Source: Roseburia sp.
Lineage (GTDB): Bacteria; Bacillota; Clostridia; Lachnospirales; Lachnospiraceae
Assembly: GCA_003483745.1 (NCBI GenBank)
Contig: DMYD01000049.1
Span: forward strand, 1 to 55,524
Direction: 5' to 3'
Length of the DNA: 55,524 nt
Shown here piece after piece: positions 16,743-26,040 of the stretch (its first letter is position 1; each line of letters opens with the position of its first letter). The notes below the pieces were generated by a model. That model searched no databases, had not been told where the DNA came from, and worked only from the letters and a program-made list of their open reading frames with translations. The position numbers and the translations under genes were made by a program.

Positions 16743-16770
16743 TTGAAGAATTTTTTAACTTTGTTATAAT
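16743..16770 (+). promoter_or_regulatory. Promoter of the first two-component system
   Basis: TTGAAG (16743-16748) and TATAAT (16765-16770) are 16 bp apart. The start codon of the response regulator lies about 90 bases downstream. No operator was recognised. Confidence 0.65.
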
Positions 16771-16861
16771 GATTTTCAGATATGACACAGAGCACGGAAA
16801 TAACCTGTATGCCTTACAGGCAGTCCTGCCATACGAATTAAGAATAAAGGGGATTTGTATT

Positions 16862-17545
16862 ATGAAAGTTTTAGTGATTGAAGATTCCATCCGGTTATCC
16901 GATACCATTGCCGAAGCACTGCAGAAAGAAAATTATCAGGTTGACATTGCAAACGACGGACAGACCGGCTATGAATATGCCGCCACGGATATTTACGATA
17001 TTGTTATTTTGGATTTGATGCTCCCAAAGATGAATGGCTATGATGTTCTTTCCACCCTGCGTCAGAATGGACATACCGTACCGGTTCTGATTCTTTCCGC
17101 GAAAACAGAGTTAGATGACAAACTGCAGGGATTTACCGCGGGTGCCGACGATTACGTGACCAAACCTTTTGAAATACGTGAACTGCTCATGCGCATTCAG
17201 GCAATCAGCAGAAGGCACAATAAACAGGATTTTACCGACCTTATCGTTGGAAATCTCTCATTGGATTCTAGTACCTGCACTGCCAAAAATATCAGGACCG
17301 GAAAAGAAATGCAGATCACCGGAAAAGAAATGCAGCTGCTTGAATTTTTTATGAACAACTGCAATCAGGTATTAGAAAAAGAACAGATCACCACAAAAAT
17401 CTGGGGGTTTGATTCCAACGCCGAATATAACAATGTAGAAGTCTATGTTTCTTTCCTGCGACGCAAATTCAAACATCTGCAGGTTGATGTAACGATCCGC
17501 ACCATCCGCGGCATCGGATATAGAATGGAGGTTTCCAATGATTAA
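16862..17545 (+). CDS. OmpR/PhoB-family response regulator
   Basis: The protein is 227 residues from ATG 16862, chosen because AAGGGG lies before it; the frame is open further upstream without a site. The receiver domain has the acidic pair ED (7-8), phospho-acceptor Asp51 (ILDLMLPKMNGYDV) and Lys101 (YVTKPFE). The C-terminal winged helix includes EKEQITTKIWGF and IRTIRGIGYRME. It is co-transcribed with the kinase gene, which it overlaps by 8 bases. The signal and target genes are not evident; it faces away from the sulfotransferase gene. Confidence 0.93.
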   Translation: MKVLVIEDSIRLSDTIAEALQKENYQVDIANDGQTGYEYAATDIYDIVILDLMLPKMNGYDVLSTLRQNGHTVPVLILSAKTELDDKLQGFTAGADDYVTKPFEIRELLMRIQAISRRHNKQDFTDLIVGNLSLDSSTCTAKNIRTGKEMQITGKEMQLLEFFMNNCNQVLEKEQITTKIWGFDSNAEYNNVEVYVSFLRRKFKHLQVDVTIRTIRGIGYRMEVSND

Positions 17546-18740
17546 TTCTCTGCAAAAAAAATTCTGTATCCTGTTTGTTATACTGCTTACCATCATCTGG
17601 CTGGGTATTTTATTTCTTTTGGGCAATACAGCCTACCGTAACAACCTGATTGATTTAAAACAGGATGTACTTTCTGAAATCACAGATGTGAAATGGGACA
17701 ATTTTATCCAGTCACAGGGAGCAGCGGCTGATCTTGATGACATTCCTTACTGTATGTTTTCTTTAGACAGCTCCAATGAACCTCGTATTTTATTTCATAC
17801 ATTTACAGATAAATCAGACGAAGAATTATTAACCCAGGGGCAGATACAACTATCCAGCAAAAACAAATTCAGCCTCATAAAAAGATACAGTTCTATTGAC
17901 CGCATTAAACATAAAAAATATTTGCTGCTGATCAGTGGTGAACCGGCATTACAAGCAACCATTCCAACCATTTTGTTCTGTGTTGTACTCGCTGTAACAG
18001 GCATCATTGTCTTTATTATCTGTTCAAACCTCCTGTCACACTGGATGGTAAAGCCTATTGAAGACATGATACGTTCTGAAAAAACATTTATTTCCAATGC
18101 CAGCCATGAGCTGAAAACACCGCTTGCGGTGATCAGCGCCAACACCGAACTGTTAACCTCCGAACTCGCAGCCGACAACAAACACCTGCTCTATATTCAG
18201 CAGGAAACTTCCCGTATGATCTCTCTGGTTCAGAAATTGCTGACCCTGACCAGACTTGACGCACCGCAGTACAAAGAAAGCCACTCTGTATTTTCTGTGG
18301 ATGAAGCACTGTTTGATATCATCTACCCAATGGAGAGCGTTGCCTATGAAAAGGAGCTTTCCCTTGAGACTGACATTCAGGAAAATATGAAAATAGATGG
18401 AAACAAAGAACATATTCAGACCTTGATCTCCATCCTGTTAAACAATGCCATCAGCTACACGCCTAAGCACGGCAGCATCTATATTCATGCACATGTACAA
18501 AACCGTAATTTTTATTTATCGGTTGCAAATACCGGAGATGCGATTTCCAATGAGATCCGTGATAAACTATTCGAACGATTTTTCCGTGCAGACAATGTCC
18601 GGGAAGATAATGGTCATTTTGGTCTTGGACTTTCCATCGCCAAAAGCATCGTTCATAACCATTCCGGAAAAATTTCTGTGGATCGATCCGGTAATGAGAA
18701 TATTTTTTCTGTGACACTGCCCGTCACTTTTCATGGATAA
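17538..18740 (+). CDS. Sensor histidine kinase
   Basis: The 400-residue kinase has membrane segments at about 9-29 and 141-163 with an extracytoplasmic sensor region of about 110 residues between them. The dimerisation and phosphotransfer helix carries SNASHELKTP with His190. The ATPase domain shows the N box ILLNNAISYTP, FERFFRADNVR and GLGLSIAKSIV. There is almost no linker between the second helix and the His box, so a full HAMP domain is absent. It partners the response regulator just upstream. A terminator follows at 18772. Confidence 0.93.
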   Translation: MINSLQKKFCILFVILLTIIWLGILFLLGNTAYRNNLIDLKQDVLSEITDVKWDNFIQSQGAAADLDDIPYCMFSLDSSNEPRILFHTFTDKSDEELLTQGQIQLSSKNKFSLIKRYSSIDRIKHKKYLLLISGEPALQATIPTILFCVVLAVTGIIVFIICSNLLSHWMVKPIEDMIRSEKTFISNASHELKTPLAVISANTELLTSELAADNKHLLYIQQETSRMISLVQKLLTLTRLDAPQYKESHSVFSVDEALFDIIYPMESVAYEKELSLETDIQENMKIDGNKEHIQTLISILLNNAISYTPKHGSIYIHAHVQNRNFYLSVANTGDAISNEIRDKLFERFFRADNVREDNGHFGLGLSIAKSIVHNHSGKISVDRSGNENIFSVTLPVTFHG

Positions 18741-18771
18741 TCATTGAACTACCAAATAAAAGACAAAAAAA

Positions 18772-18799
18772 ATGAAACCTGGGGTCAGGTTCCATTTTT
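18772..18799 (+). terminator. Rho-independent terminator after the histidine kinase gene
   Basis: ATGAAACCTG (18772-18781) pairs with CAGGTTCCAT (18786-18795), with one mismatch and a 4-base loop, and TTTTT follows. A-rich sequence precedes it. The T-run is shared with repeat copy 2. Confidence 0.8.
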
Positions 18800-18991
18800 A
18801 GGAGAAGGTATTTTTACTATGGGGTATAGCAAAAACTATATATAATGTATTGGGGGGTTTTTACGGTTATTATAATAGCATGCCCCCGCAAATAAGTGTG
18901 CACAAAGTTCACAATTTTTCACTATTGTTTTTATACACATTGTACAGTACCTTGGTACTATGCTTTTGGAAAAGCAGAAAAATTTGCACAA
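18795..18991 (+). repeat. Dispersed 197-bp intergenic repeat, copy 2
   Basis: This copy lies between the histidine kinase and ftsH genes, both pointing towards it, as in copy 1. The first 88 bases match 5867-5954 with one change, which turns the 8-codon ORF into MGYSKNYI. The second half keeps AATAAGTGTGCACAAA, ACAGTACCTTGGTAC and TTTGCACAA but has different hairpins: GTACC-TT-GGTAC and TGCTTTT-GG-AAAAGCA in place of the 28-bp palindrome. The last base of the TTTGCACAA block is immediately before the ftsH stop codon. Confidence 0.8.
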
Positions 18992-20818
18992 TTACTTATC
19001 AAATAATGCCTCGAATTCCTGCTGGCTGATCTTTTCTTTCTCTAAAAGAAGATTTGCGCAGGCATCTAATACCTCGCGGTTATCCATGATCATCTGTTTT
19101 GCCTTTGCATAACATTCATCGATGATACGTTTGATTTCCTGATCAATCGCGCTTGCCACTCCCTCGCTGTAACCTCTGGCATGTGCAAGATCACGTCCGA
19201 TAAATACTTCATCGTCATCATTGTCATAACAGATCAGACCTATGTTATCCGACATACCGTATTTGGTAACCATCGCTTTTGCCATCTGTGTCGCCTGTTT
19301 GATATCCTGTGATGCTCCGGTTGTAATATCATCAAATACAAGCTCTTCTGCCACACGTCCGCCAAGTGATACAACGATATCCTGCAGCATCTTGCCTTTC
19401 GTATTAAACATCTCATCCTTTTCCGGCAGAGGCATCGTATATCCTGCTGCACCGCTTCCGGTCGGAATGATGGAAACCGAATAAACAGGTCCCACATCCG
19501 GTAATAAATGGAACAGGATCGCATGACCGGATTCATGGAATGCCGTGATGCGTTTCTCCTTGTCGGAAATCACACGACTCTTCTTCTCCGCACCGATTCC
19601 TACCTTTACAAAGGATTTCTTGATATCATCCTGCTTAATATACGCACGATTATCCTTTGCCGCAATAATCGCCGCCTCATTCAAAAGATTCTCAAGATCC
19701 GCACCGGTAAATCCTGCCGTGGTCTGTGCAATCTGTTTTAAATCAACATCATCGCCAAGCGGCTTGTTCTTCGCATGTACGGAAAGAATCTCCTCTCTTC
19801 CACGCACATCCGGACGTCCGACAACAACCTTTCGGTCAAAACGTCCCGGACGCATGATCGCCGGGTCTAAAATATCCACACGGTTGGTTGCAGCCATGAC
19901 AATAATTCCTTCATTGACGCCAAATCCGTCCATTTCAACAAGCATCTGGTTTAATGTCTGTTCGCGCTCATCATGACCGCCGCCCATACCGGTTCCTCTT
20001 CGTCTTGCAACGGCATCGATCTCGTCGATGAAAATGATACATGGTGCATTTTTCTTTGCTTCCTCAAAAAGATCACGGACTCTCGATGCACCGACACCGA
20101 CGAACATCTCTACAAAGTCAGAACCTGAAATAGAGAAAAACGGCACTCCTGCTTCACCTGCGATCGCCTTTGCAAGTAATGTTTTACCGGTACCAGGAGG
20201 TCCCACCAAAAGCACACCTTTCGGAATTCTCGCACCGAGCTGTGTATACTTCTTCGGTGCACGTAAGAAATCAACGATCTCCTCTAACTCTTCTTTTTCT
20301 TCCTGCAATCCTGCAACATCCGAAAACTTCACACGTTTTGCCGGATCGTCACTCATTCTTCTCGCACGGCTCTTGCCAAAATTCATCATTTTGCTTCCGC
20401 CGCCTGAATTTGCAGCAGCCTGATTTGTCATGATCATAAAGAAGATAAACATCGCAGCAAAAATAATCAGATATGGCAGCAGTGTCAAAAGCCAGCTTTC
20501 CTCCGGCGGATTCTGCACCGTATAGGTCTTAAATCCGGCATCCCGCATGTACTGCTCAATCTCTGCTACATCGGAAACAAGCATCACCTGCGTACTCGAA
20601 TCACTAAATGTAATGTTCACACTTCCTGTCGGCACTTCACGGTTCGGCACAACATTAACCTGCGTTACCTTGCCCTCTGCCAACGCCGTCTCAAACTGCT
20701 GTCTTGTATACGTATTGGTCACGTTATTGCCATCGAGCCAGTACCAGATTGCAATGACAGCGAGAACTAATATCAGATATACTCCAAATCCTCTAAAACC
20801 ACTTCTCTTATTATTCAA
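18992..20818 (-). CDS. ftsH: ATP-dependent zinc metalloprotease FtsH
   Basis: FtsH is a membrane-anchored AAA+ protease that degrades misfolded membrane proteins and some regulators. The 608-residue protein has membrane segments at about 11-28 and 111-131, Walker A GPPGTGKT (206-213), Walker B IIFIDEIDAV, the SRH region, and the zinc site HESGH (428-432). Length agrees with the family. It follows hpt by 13 bases in the conserved tilS-hpt-ftsH order known from Bacillus. Confidence 0.98.
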   Translation of the reverse strand: MNNKRSGFRGFGVYLILVLAVIAIWYWLDGNNVTNTYTRQQFETALAEGKVTQVNVVPNREVPTGSVNITFSDSSTQVMLVSDVAEIEQYMRDAGFKTYTVQNPPEESWLLTLLPYLIIFAAMFIFFMIMTNQAAANSGGGSKMMNFGKSRARRMSDDPAKRVKFSDVAGLQEEKEELEEIVDFLRAPKKYTQLGARIPKGVLLVGPPGTGKTLLAKAIAGEAGVPFFSISGSDFVEMFVGVGASRVRDLFEEAKKNAPCIIFIDEIDAVARRRGTGMGGGHDEREQTLNQMLVEMDGFGVNEGIIVMAATNRVDILDPAIMRPGRFDRKVVVGRPDVRGREEILSVHAKNKPLGDDVDLKQIAQTTAGFTGADLENLLNEAAIIAAKDNRAYIKQDDIKKSFVKVGIGAEKKSRVISDKEKRITAFHESGHAILFHLLPDVGPVYSVSIIPTGSGAAGYTMPLPEKDEMFNTKGKMLQDIVVSLGGRVAEELVFDDITTGASQDIKQATQMAKAMVTKYGMSDNIGLICYDNDDDEVFIGRDLAHARGYSEGVASAIDQEIKRIIDECYAKAKQMIMDNREVLDACANLLLEKEKISQQEFEALFDK

Positions 20819-20831
20819 TCCCTTTTCTCCT

Positions 20832-21362
20832 TTATTCCTCTATCTCCACAAATCCAATGTAAGGCAGATTACGGTACTGCTGGTCATAATCAAGACCATA
20901 ACCTACTACAAATTCGTCCGGTATCTCAAATCCGACATAGTCAACCTTAACATCCACAACTCTGCGGTCCGGTTTGTCAAGAAGTGTACACAGGCGAACA
21001 CTCTTTGGACTTCTTGTTTTCAAATTTTCCAGAAGATAACTTAAAGTTCTTCCTGTATCAATAATGTCCTCGACAACGATGACATTCTTACCTTCAATGC
21101 TGGTTGATAAATCCTGTACGATCTTTACGATTCCACTGGATTCTGTACCGGAGCCATAACTTGAAACTGACATAAATTCTACTTCTACCGGAATGGTGAT
21201 CCGTTTTGCCAGCTCACAGGTAAAGAAAGATGCCCCCTTTAAAATACAGATCAGGCATACAGATTCCCCGGCATAATCCTTGCTGATTCTTGCACCTAAT
21301 TCTCTGATCTTTTTGTCAATCTCTTCTTCCGTAAAATGAACGTTAATGTTTTTAATCTTCAC
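20832..21362 (-). CDS. hpt: Hypoxanthine phosphoribosyltransferase
   Basis: This 176-residue enzyme salvages hypoxanthine and guanine with PRPP to give IMP and GMP. The PRPP loop VIVVEDIIDTGRTL is at 94-107, and LKGASFF and VGFEIPDEFVVGYGLDY match the family. It overlaps the end of tilS by 11 bases and precedes ftsH, an arrangement shared with Bacillus subtilis. Confidence 0.97.
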   Translation of the reverse strand: MKIKNINVHFTEEEIDKKIRELGARISKDYAGESVCLICILKGASFFTCELAKRITIPVEVEFMSVSSYGSGTESSGIVKIVQDLSTSIEGKNVIVVEDIIDTGRTLSYLLENLKTRSPKSVRLCTLLDKPDRRVVDVKVDYVGFEIPDEFVVGYGLDYDQQYRNLPYIGFVEIEE

Positions 21363-22812
21363 GATAGCTTCCTCCGTCGATCCTTACTTCCAGAATCTTT
21401 TTTGTATCTTCTTTTATTTTGCAGACGGCACTGATCCGTCCGCCAATGACCCATAACACATGCGACTGCTGTGCCAAAAGCCATATGTGATCTCTTTTTA
21501 TCTGCGGTATTTTTTCATCAATAAAATAGCTTTTCAGTTTCTTTTTATGTCCCGCATCATCCACCGTCAGATAATCTCCGGATGCCCTTCTCCGAAACTG
21601 CAAGCCACATTCTATCCTATCATAATTCAGCCATTTCGTATACTGATTTTTTGGAATTTCGTCAACTTTTCCCGAAAATAAAAGCAATCTGAGACTCACA
21701 TGTGCATCCGGCAATGTAATGTTTAATGTTTCTCCTGCCTCAAGCTTTGCAAAATCCACTTCTGTAAACTCATAAAATGACCGGCTTTTTTTCCCTGTGC
21801 CCTTGTCTCTTTGATTTCTGCACAGTCTTACCCCCTCATAGATCCGGCAGGCTGTTACCTGATAGGGAAGCATGATCTCCCGTCCGGTCTGCTTCTCCAT
21901 CAGTGCACAGATATCCTGCACATGCACCATACCAAGATCCTTGCGGCTGCCGGATACCTTCCCCAATACCGTATGGACAATCTCCTGCCGTATGATATCC
22001 GGGTACTGTTCCCACTCATTTTTTAAGATAACGTATGCAGCATCCTTAAAAATGCAGCATGTCTGCATTGCCTTTTTCGTCTCCTGCTCCATATAATCAA
22101 CCGCCTGCTGCAAAATCAGTGCACTCTGATTGATATGGGAAACTGCCTGTTCATTGACCTTTAAAAGTTCCGGCAGAACACAGTGACGAATGCGGTTTCT
22201 GCTGTAATTTACATCCAGGTTGGTTCCATCTGTCCGGTAATCCTGACCGGCTCTGCAAAGATACTCCTCAATCTGTGCTCTCGTCACACAAAGAAGCGGG
22301 CGCACAATGAAAATATCTTCCGCAAGTACACGTTTCGGATGCATTCCACACATTCCCCGCACGCCGCTTCCTCTCGCCATCTGAAATAAAACAGTCTCCG
22401 CATTATCATTCGCATGGTGTGCAAGAGCAATGCAGACATGTCCTGCTCCATTTTTTTTACATTCTTCTGCTGCCTTTTGATAGCAGTCATAACGGAGTAC
22501 CCTTGCCGCTTCCTCGGTGCCTATCCCCACTTCGGCTGCATATTCAGGCACACTGACCGGACATATCCTGCACGGGATATTTTTCTGCCTGCAGAGTTTC
22601 TCCACAAACGCAGCATCCTGCCTGCTCTCTTCTCCACGGATCCCATGTTCCACATGTATTGCCAAAAGCGTATAACCAATTCTTTGGCGCAGTTCCAAAA
22701 GCACGAGCAAAAGCGCTACAGAATCCGCCCCGCCGGACAGTCCCACGATCACGGTATCCCCTTCTGTCATCAGTTTTTCTTTTTTGATCCAGTTTAATAC
22801 ATCTTCTGTCAT
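21352..22812 (-). CDS. tilS: tRNA(Ile)-lysidine synthetase
   Basis: TilS converts the wobble C of tRNA-Ile(CAU) to lysidine so that it reads AUA. The PP-loop SGGADS is at 26-31; ALAHHANDNAETVLFQMARGSG and RPLLCVTRAQIEEYL are family segments, and the C-terminal domain (about 380-486) is the substrate-binding type. At 486 residues it is of normal length. Its ATG directly follows the stop of spoIIE. Confidence 0.96.
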   Translation of the reverse strand: MTEDVLNWIKKEKLMTEGDTVIVGLSGGADSVALLLVLLELRQRIGYTLLAIHVEHGIRGEESRQDAAFVEKLCRQKNIPCRICPVSVPEYAAEVGIGTEEAARVLRYDCYQKAAEECKKNGAGHVCIALAHHANDNAETVLFQMARGSGVRGMCGMHPKRVLAEDIFIVRPLLCVTRAQIEEYLCRAGQDYRTDGTNLDVNYSRNRIRHCVLPELLKVNEQAVSHINQSALILQQAVDYMEQETKKAMQTCCIFKDAAYVILKNEWEQYPDIIRQEIVHTVLGKVSGSRKDLGMVHVQDICALMEKQTGREIMLPYQVTACRIYEGVRLCRNQRDKGTGKKSRSFYEFTEVDFAKLEAGETLNITLPDAHVSLRLLLFSGKVDEIPKNQYTKWLNYDRIECGLQFRRRASGDYLTVDDAGHKKKLKSYFIDEKIPQIKRDHIWLLAQQSHVLWVIGGRISAVCKIKEDTKKILEVRIDGGSYRED

Positions 22813-24654
22813 TTATTTTTCCCAGATACATGCCGCTAACACGGTCATATCATCCTTCGCCTTTCCTCCCGTAAAAAGCATGACACGCTCCATAATTTTC
22901 TTTGCCAGTATCCCCGGATTATTTGTCTGTATGCTCTCAATGATCTCCTGCATGGTATCTTCCGGTTTCTTCACATGCAGATATTCTAACACACCATCCG
23001 TTACCATGACAACAAAATCACCCCCCTTTAGTTTTGTTTCCTGCATAGAAATATCCATCTGTACCTGTGCCCCGACCGGCAGACTCTGCGAGGTAATGCA
23101 TTCCACCTCCGTTCCTCTCTTTATAAAAGTAGCCGCCGCACCGATCTTATATAACTTTGCCATTCCGGTATACAGATTGATCTTGCAGAGATCGACGGTA
23201 GAATACAGATCATCTGCTCCTTTCATGACCATCGCCGAATTCATCATACGGATTGCTGTTTCAACCGAAAATCCAGCTTCTAAGAAACGTTCAACCAGAT
23301 CTAAAACCATTTCGCTCTCTTTACATGCCATGCTTCCTGATCCCATACCATCAGAAAGTCCAAGCAGAAATTCTCCGCGCTCTAACTCCAGAAAAGAAAA
23401 ATTATCTCCCGATATTTTTGCCCCGTCTTTTTTGATTCTCGCAATTCCCTGCACATTGCGATACACCGTATCCTCATAAAAAACATAACTGACCGGTTCC
23501 CTCGAAATAAAAGTTTTCGTATCTGCCGCTGCCCGCATCTGCTTTCCCAAGGCATGTTCTGCAGCGGTCACAAATGATTTCAAAGAAATGCACCCTCCCC
23601 TTCTGCTCTTTAAAGCTGCGCTTAGTTTTAACCTGCCATCCAGCGTCTCGATCAGATGTATCTCCTCAATCGAAATTCCTTTCTCCTTCGCACGATAGCG
23701 TATCTCGGAAATTGCTCTCTTCTCCTGGGTATCAAGCACGCGTTCTTCTCTTGCACAGTCCTGCATAATATATGCCATGGCATCAAGCTGTTCTGCGATC
23801 ACCTGCCGGTTTTGCAAAAGACGGTTATACCAGGCATGATTTAAACTGACACGTTCAAACACGCGCACCGCCTCCTCCACCATATCCCGGCTTTTTGCAC
23901 AATACTTCTTTAACTCTGCCTCATTTTCTGCTCCCGGCTCCCCCATCTGCCAGATTGACGTGATCATTGAAGACAATATTCCATAAAGCGGCGTACAATC
24001 TCTCTCCCAGCAGAGTGCACAGGAATCACAGGAGGCACACACTTTTCCGGTCAGTTCATTTTGTACCCTGCCAAGCTCGTCCGCCGCATATTTTTCTTTT
24101 CCCGCACTCATATTTAAAAATATCTGGGACAATCCCTGAAAAGATTCCGCATAATTTCTGAGCCGTTCACCATTTTTCCGTTCCGGCAATTCCTCCTGTT
24201 TCCGCTGCACCGGTGTCCACTCCATCAGAAAATGAATGCTGCGGTTTAAAAGGATCACCGCACCAAAAATAAATACGGCCTCCAGAAATACTGCGGCACC
24301 GTCCGGCTGATTCTTCCATTCAAGAAGACTTCCGCAAAACGATAAGATCAGCGTGGTAAGCCCTGCCATCACACCTGCTAAAAATGCCGGACATCCTTCG
24401 TTTGCCCACTCGATCAGCTTCACAGCGCCAACCATAACAATCAGTGCCACACCATATTTCACTGCTGCAGTAAGCGGCATAAATATAGTCATTCCTATGT
24501 ACATAAATGCAAGCAGTATGACTCCGTTTACCTGTTCTAAATAGAGTGCTGTAAAATATGCCGGAACAAGCGGATAACATCCCATCACGCTGACTCCGCA
24601 TACCAGGCTCCCAAGTATACTAAATATCATTTGTCTGACTCCTGTTTTTTTCAT
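22813..24654 (-). CDS. spoIIE: Stage II sporulation protein E, PP2C-type phosphatase
   Basis: SpoIIE dephosphorylates SpoIIAA at the sporulation septum and so activates sigma F in the forespore. Residues 1-155 hold several membrane helices, and the C-terminal third is a PPM/PP2C phosphatase with LGLSDGMGSGSMA and VVMVTDGVLEY, whose Asp residues bind metal. At 613 residues it is shorter than the Bacillus subtilis protein (827), as is usual in clostridia, with fewer predicted membrane helices. A Spo0A-type promoter is seen upstream. It heads the spoIIE-tilS-hpt-ftsH group. Confidence 0.93.
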   Translation of the reverse strand: MKKTGVRQMIFSILGSLVCGVSVMGCYPLVPAYFTALYLEQVNGVILLAFMYIGMTIFMPLTAAVKYGVALIVMVGAVKLIEWANEGCPAFLAGVMAGLTTLILSFCGSLLEWKNQPDGAAVFLEAVFIFGAVILLNRSIHFLMEWTPVQRKQEELPERKNGERLRNYAESFQGLSQIFLNMSAGKEKYAADELGRVQNELTGKVCASCDSCALCWERDCTPLYGILSSMITSIWQMGEPGAENEAELKKYCAKSRDMVEEAVRVFERVSLNHAWYNRLLQNRQVIAEQLDAMAYIMQDCAREERVLDTQEKRAISEIRYRAKEKGISIEEIHLIETLDGRLKLSAALKSRRGGCISLKSFVTAAEHALGKQMRAAADTKTFISREPVSYVFYEDTVYRNVQGIARIKKDGAKISGDNFSFLELERGEFLLGLSDGMGSGSMACKESEMVLDLVERFLEAGFSVETAIRMMNSAMVMKGADDLYSTVDLCKINLYTGMAKLYKIGAAATFIKRGTEVECITSQSLPVGAQVQMDISMQETKLKGGDFVVMVTDGVLEYLHVKKPEDTMQEIIESIQTNNPGILAKKIMERVMLFTGGKAKDDMTVLAACIWEK

Positions 24655-24731
24655 TTCCTTTCTCCTTACACTTTCTTATTTCTCCCTCCGTCAGCAATAT
24701 TTTCTCTGCCGGATTTTTTCGGGTGCATCCC

Positions 24732-24799
24732 ATTATAGAAGTCAGAAATAAAAATCTTTGTCAAAGGAAAGTCTGATTTCAAAAAAGTTTTCGCCAAAA
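24732..24799 (-). promoter_or_regulatory. Spo0A-dependent type promoter of spoIIE
   Basis: On the minus strand TTGACA (24759-24764) and TATAAT (24732-24737) are 21 bp apart, the unusual long spacing known for Spo0A-activated sigma-A promoters of spoIIE and spoIIG in Bacillus. A perfect TGGCGAA match to the 0A-box core TGNCGAA lies in 24788-24799, and a TTTGTCAAA near-match overlaps the -35 box. The 329-base gap 24655-24983 otherwise holds only the oppositely directed promoter region of the aldo/keto reductase gene. Confidence 0.75.
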
Positions 24800-24888
24800 T
24801 CTCTTTTTCGATGTCCTTTCGAGGGAGTTCAAAACGGTTGATTATTTTTAAGAATTTCATATAACCATCGCAACCGGAGTATACTCTG

Positions 24889-24897
24889 TGGTATAAT
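24889..24897 (+). promoter_or_regulatory. Candidate extended -10 promoter of the aldo/keto reductase gene
   Basis: TGGTATAAT fits TGnTATAAT; no good -35 box is seen 17 bases upstream. The start codon is 86 bases downstream. Confidence 0.45.
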
Positions 24898-24983
24898 CTT
24901 CACATAGTATTTTTCACACTCAGTTTTGTGCTTACAACCAGGATTTATTATGCGCAAAACCGACGTAGAAATGGAGGAATAAC

Positions 24984-25976
24984 ATGTATACAGCAGACAG
25001 CAAACGTTATGAAACCATGCAGTATAACCGCTGTGGGGCAAGTGGGTTAAAACTTCCGATCGTATCTTTGGGATTATGGCATAATTTTGGTGACACCGGA
25101 TGTTATGATACCATGAAGGCAATGTGCCGCACCGCCTTTGATCACGGCATCACCCACTTCGATCTCGCCAACAATTACGGTCCTGCTTACGGAAGTGCTG
25201 AGCGCAATTTCGGTCAGATTTTAAAAGATGATTTTCTGCCTTACCGTGATGAACTTCTGATCAGCACGAAGGCAGGTTACGATATGTGGGAGGGACCTTA
25301 TGGCAACTGGGGAAGCCGCAAATACCTGATTGCAAGTTTAGACCAGAGTTTAAAGAGACTTGGTCTTGAATACGTCGATATCTTCTACCACCACCGCATG
25401 GATCCGGAAACTCCGCTTGAGGAGACAATGGGTGCGCTTGATTCTATTGTAAAAAGCGGTAAGGCACTTTATGTCGGACTTTCGAACTATGACGGGCCGA
25501 CCTTAAAGAGGGCAACGGCTATTTTGAATGACTTAAAATGTCCGTTCATCATTAACCAGAACCGTTATTCGATTTTTGACCGTACCATCGAGGAGAACGG
25601 CTTAAAGGAAACTGCCCATGACCTTCACAAAGGTATCATTGCCTTTTCTCCTTTAGCACAGGGTATGTTGACCAACCGTTATTTAAATGGTATCCCAAAA
25701 GACAGCCGTATCGCTAAAGATGGCCGTTTCCTGCATGAGTCTTCCTTAACACCGCAGCGTCTCAGCCAGATCAAAGCATTAAATGAACTGGCCGACCAGC
25801 GTGGTCAGACGCTTGCTGAAATGGCGTTAAGCTGGATCTTAAAGGATGATCATGTGACAAGTGTACTTATCGGTGCTTCAAAACCGGAACAGATCTTAGA
25901 CAACATCGGTATCATTGGACATACTTCTTTCTCCAAAGAAGAACTTGAAAAAATTGACGCTATCGCAAAACAATAG
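24984..25976 (+). CDS. Aldo/keto reductase, YghZ-like
   Basis: The 330-residue protein has the AKR barrel with the catalytic tetrad visible: Asp and Tyr in FDLANNYGPAYGSAE, Lys in ISTKAGYDMW and His in YHHRMD. The C-terminal VLIGASKPEQI binds the NADPH phosphate. The N-terminus RYETMQYNRCGASGLKLP and overall length match the YghZ/L-glyceraldehyde 3-phosphate reductase group, which detoxifies small aldehydes, though the substrate here is not proven. GGAGG precedes ATG 24984. It is a single gene inserted, on the plus strand, between the divIC and spoIIE groups. Confidence 0.9.
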   Translation: MYTADSKRYETMQYNRCGASGLKLPIVSLGLWHNFGDTGCYDTMKAMCRTAFDHGITHFDLANNYGPAYGSAERNFGQILKDDFLPYRDELLISTKAGYDMWEGPYGNWGSRKYLIASLDQSLKRLGLEYVDIFYHHRMDPETPLEETMGALDSIVKSGKALYVGLSNYDGPTLKRATAILNDLKCPFIINQNRYSIFDRTIEENGLKETAHDLHKGIIAFSPLAQGMLTNRYLNGIPKDSRIAKDGRFLHESSLTPQRLSQIKALNELADQRGQTLAEMALSWILKDDHVTSVLIGASKPEQILDNIGIIGHTSFSKEELEKIDAIAKQ

Positions 25977-25983
25977 ACAACAA

Positions 25984-26026
25984 AAAACCAGTTCCATTTG
26001 CGCCATCCGCGCATGGAACTGGTTTT
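25984..26026. terminator. Bidirectional terminator between aldo/keto reductase and divIC
   Basis: AAAACCAGTTCCAT (25984-25997) is complementary to ATGGAACTGGTTTT (26013-26026) over 14 bp. On the minus strand it is followed by TTTTTT, so it ends the divIC operon; on the plus strand it follows the reductase stop. Confidence 0.88.
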
Positions 26027-26040
26027 ATTATCGTATCTTT

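Noticed and set aside
24666..24860. 64-residue minus-strand ORF upstream of spoIIE
   Set aside because: It spans the 21-bp-spaced promoter and Spo0A-like boxes, has no ribosome site and no recognisable family.
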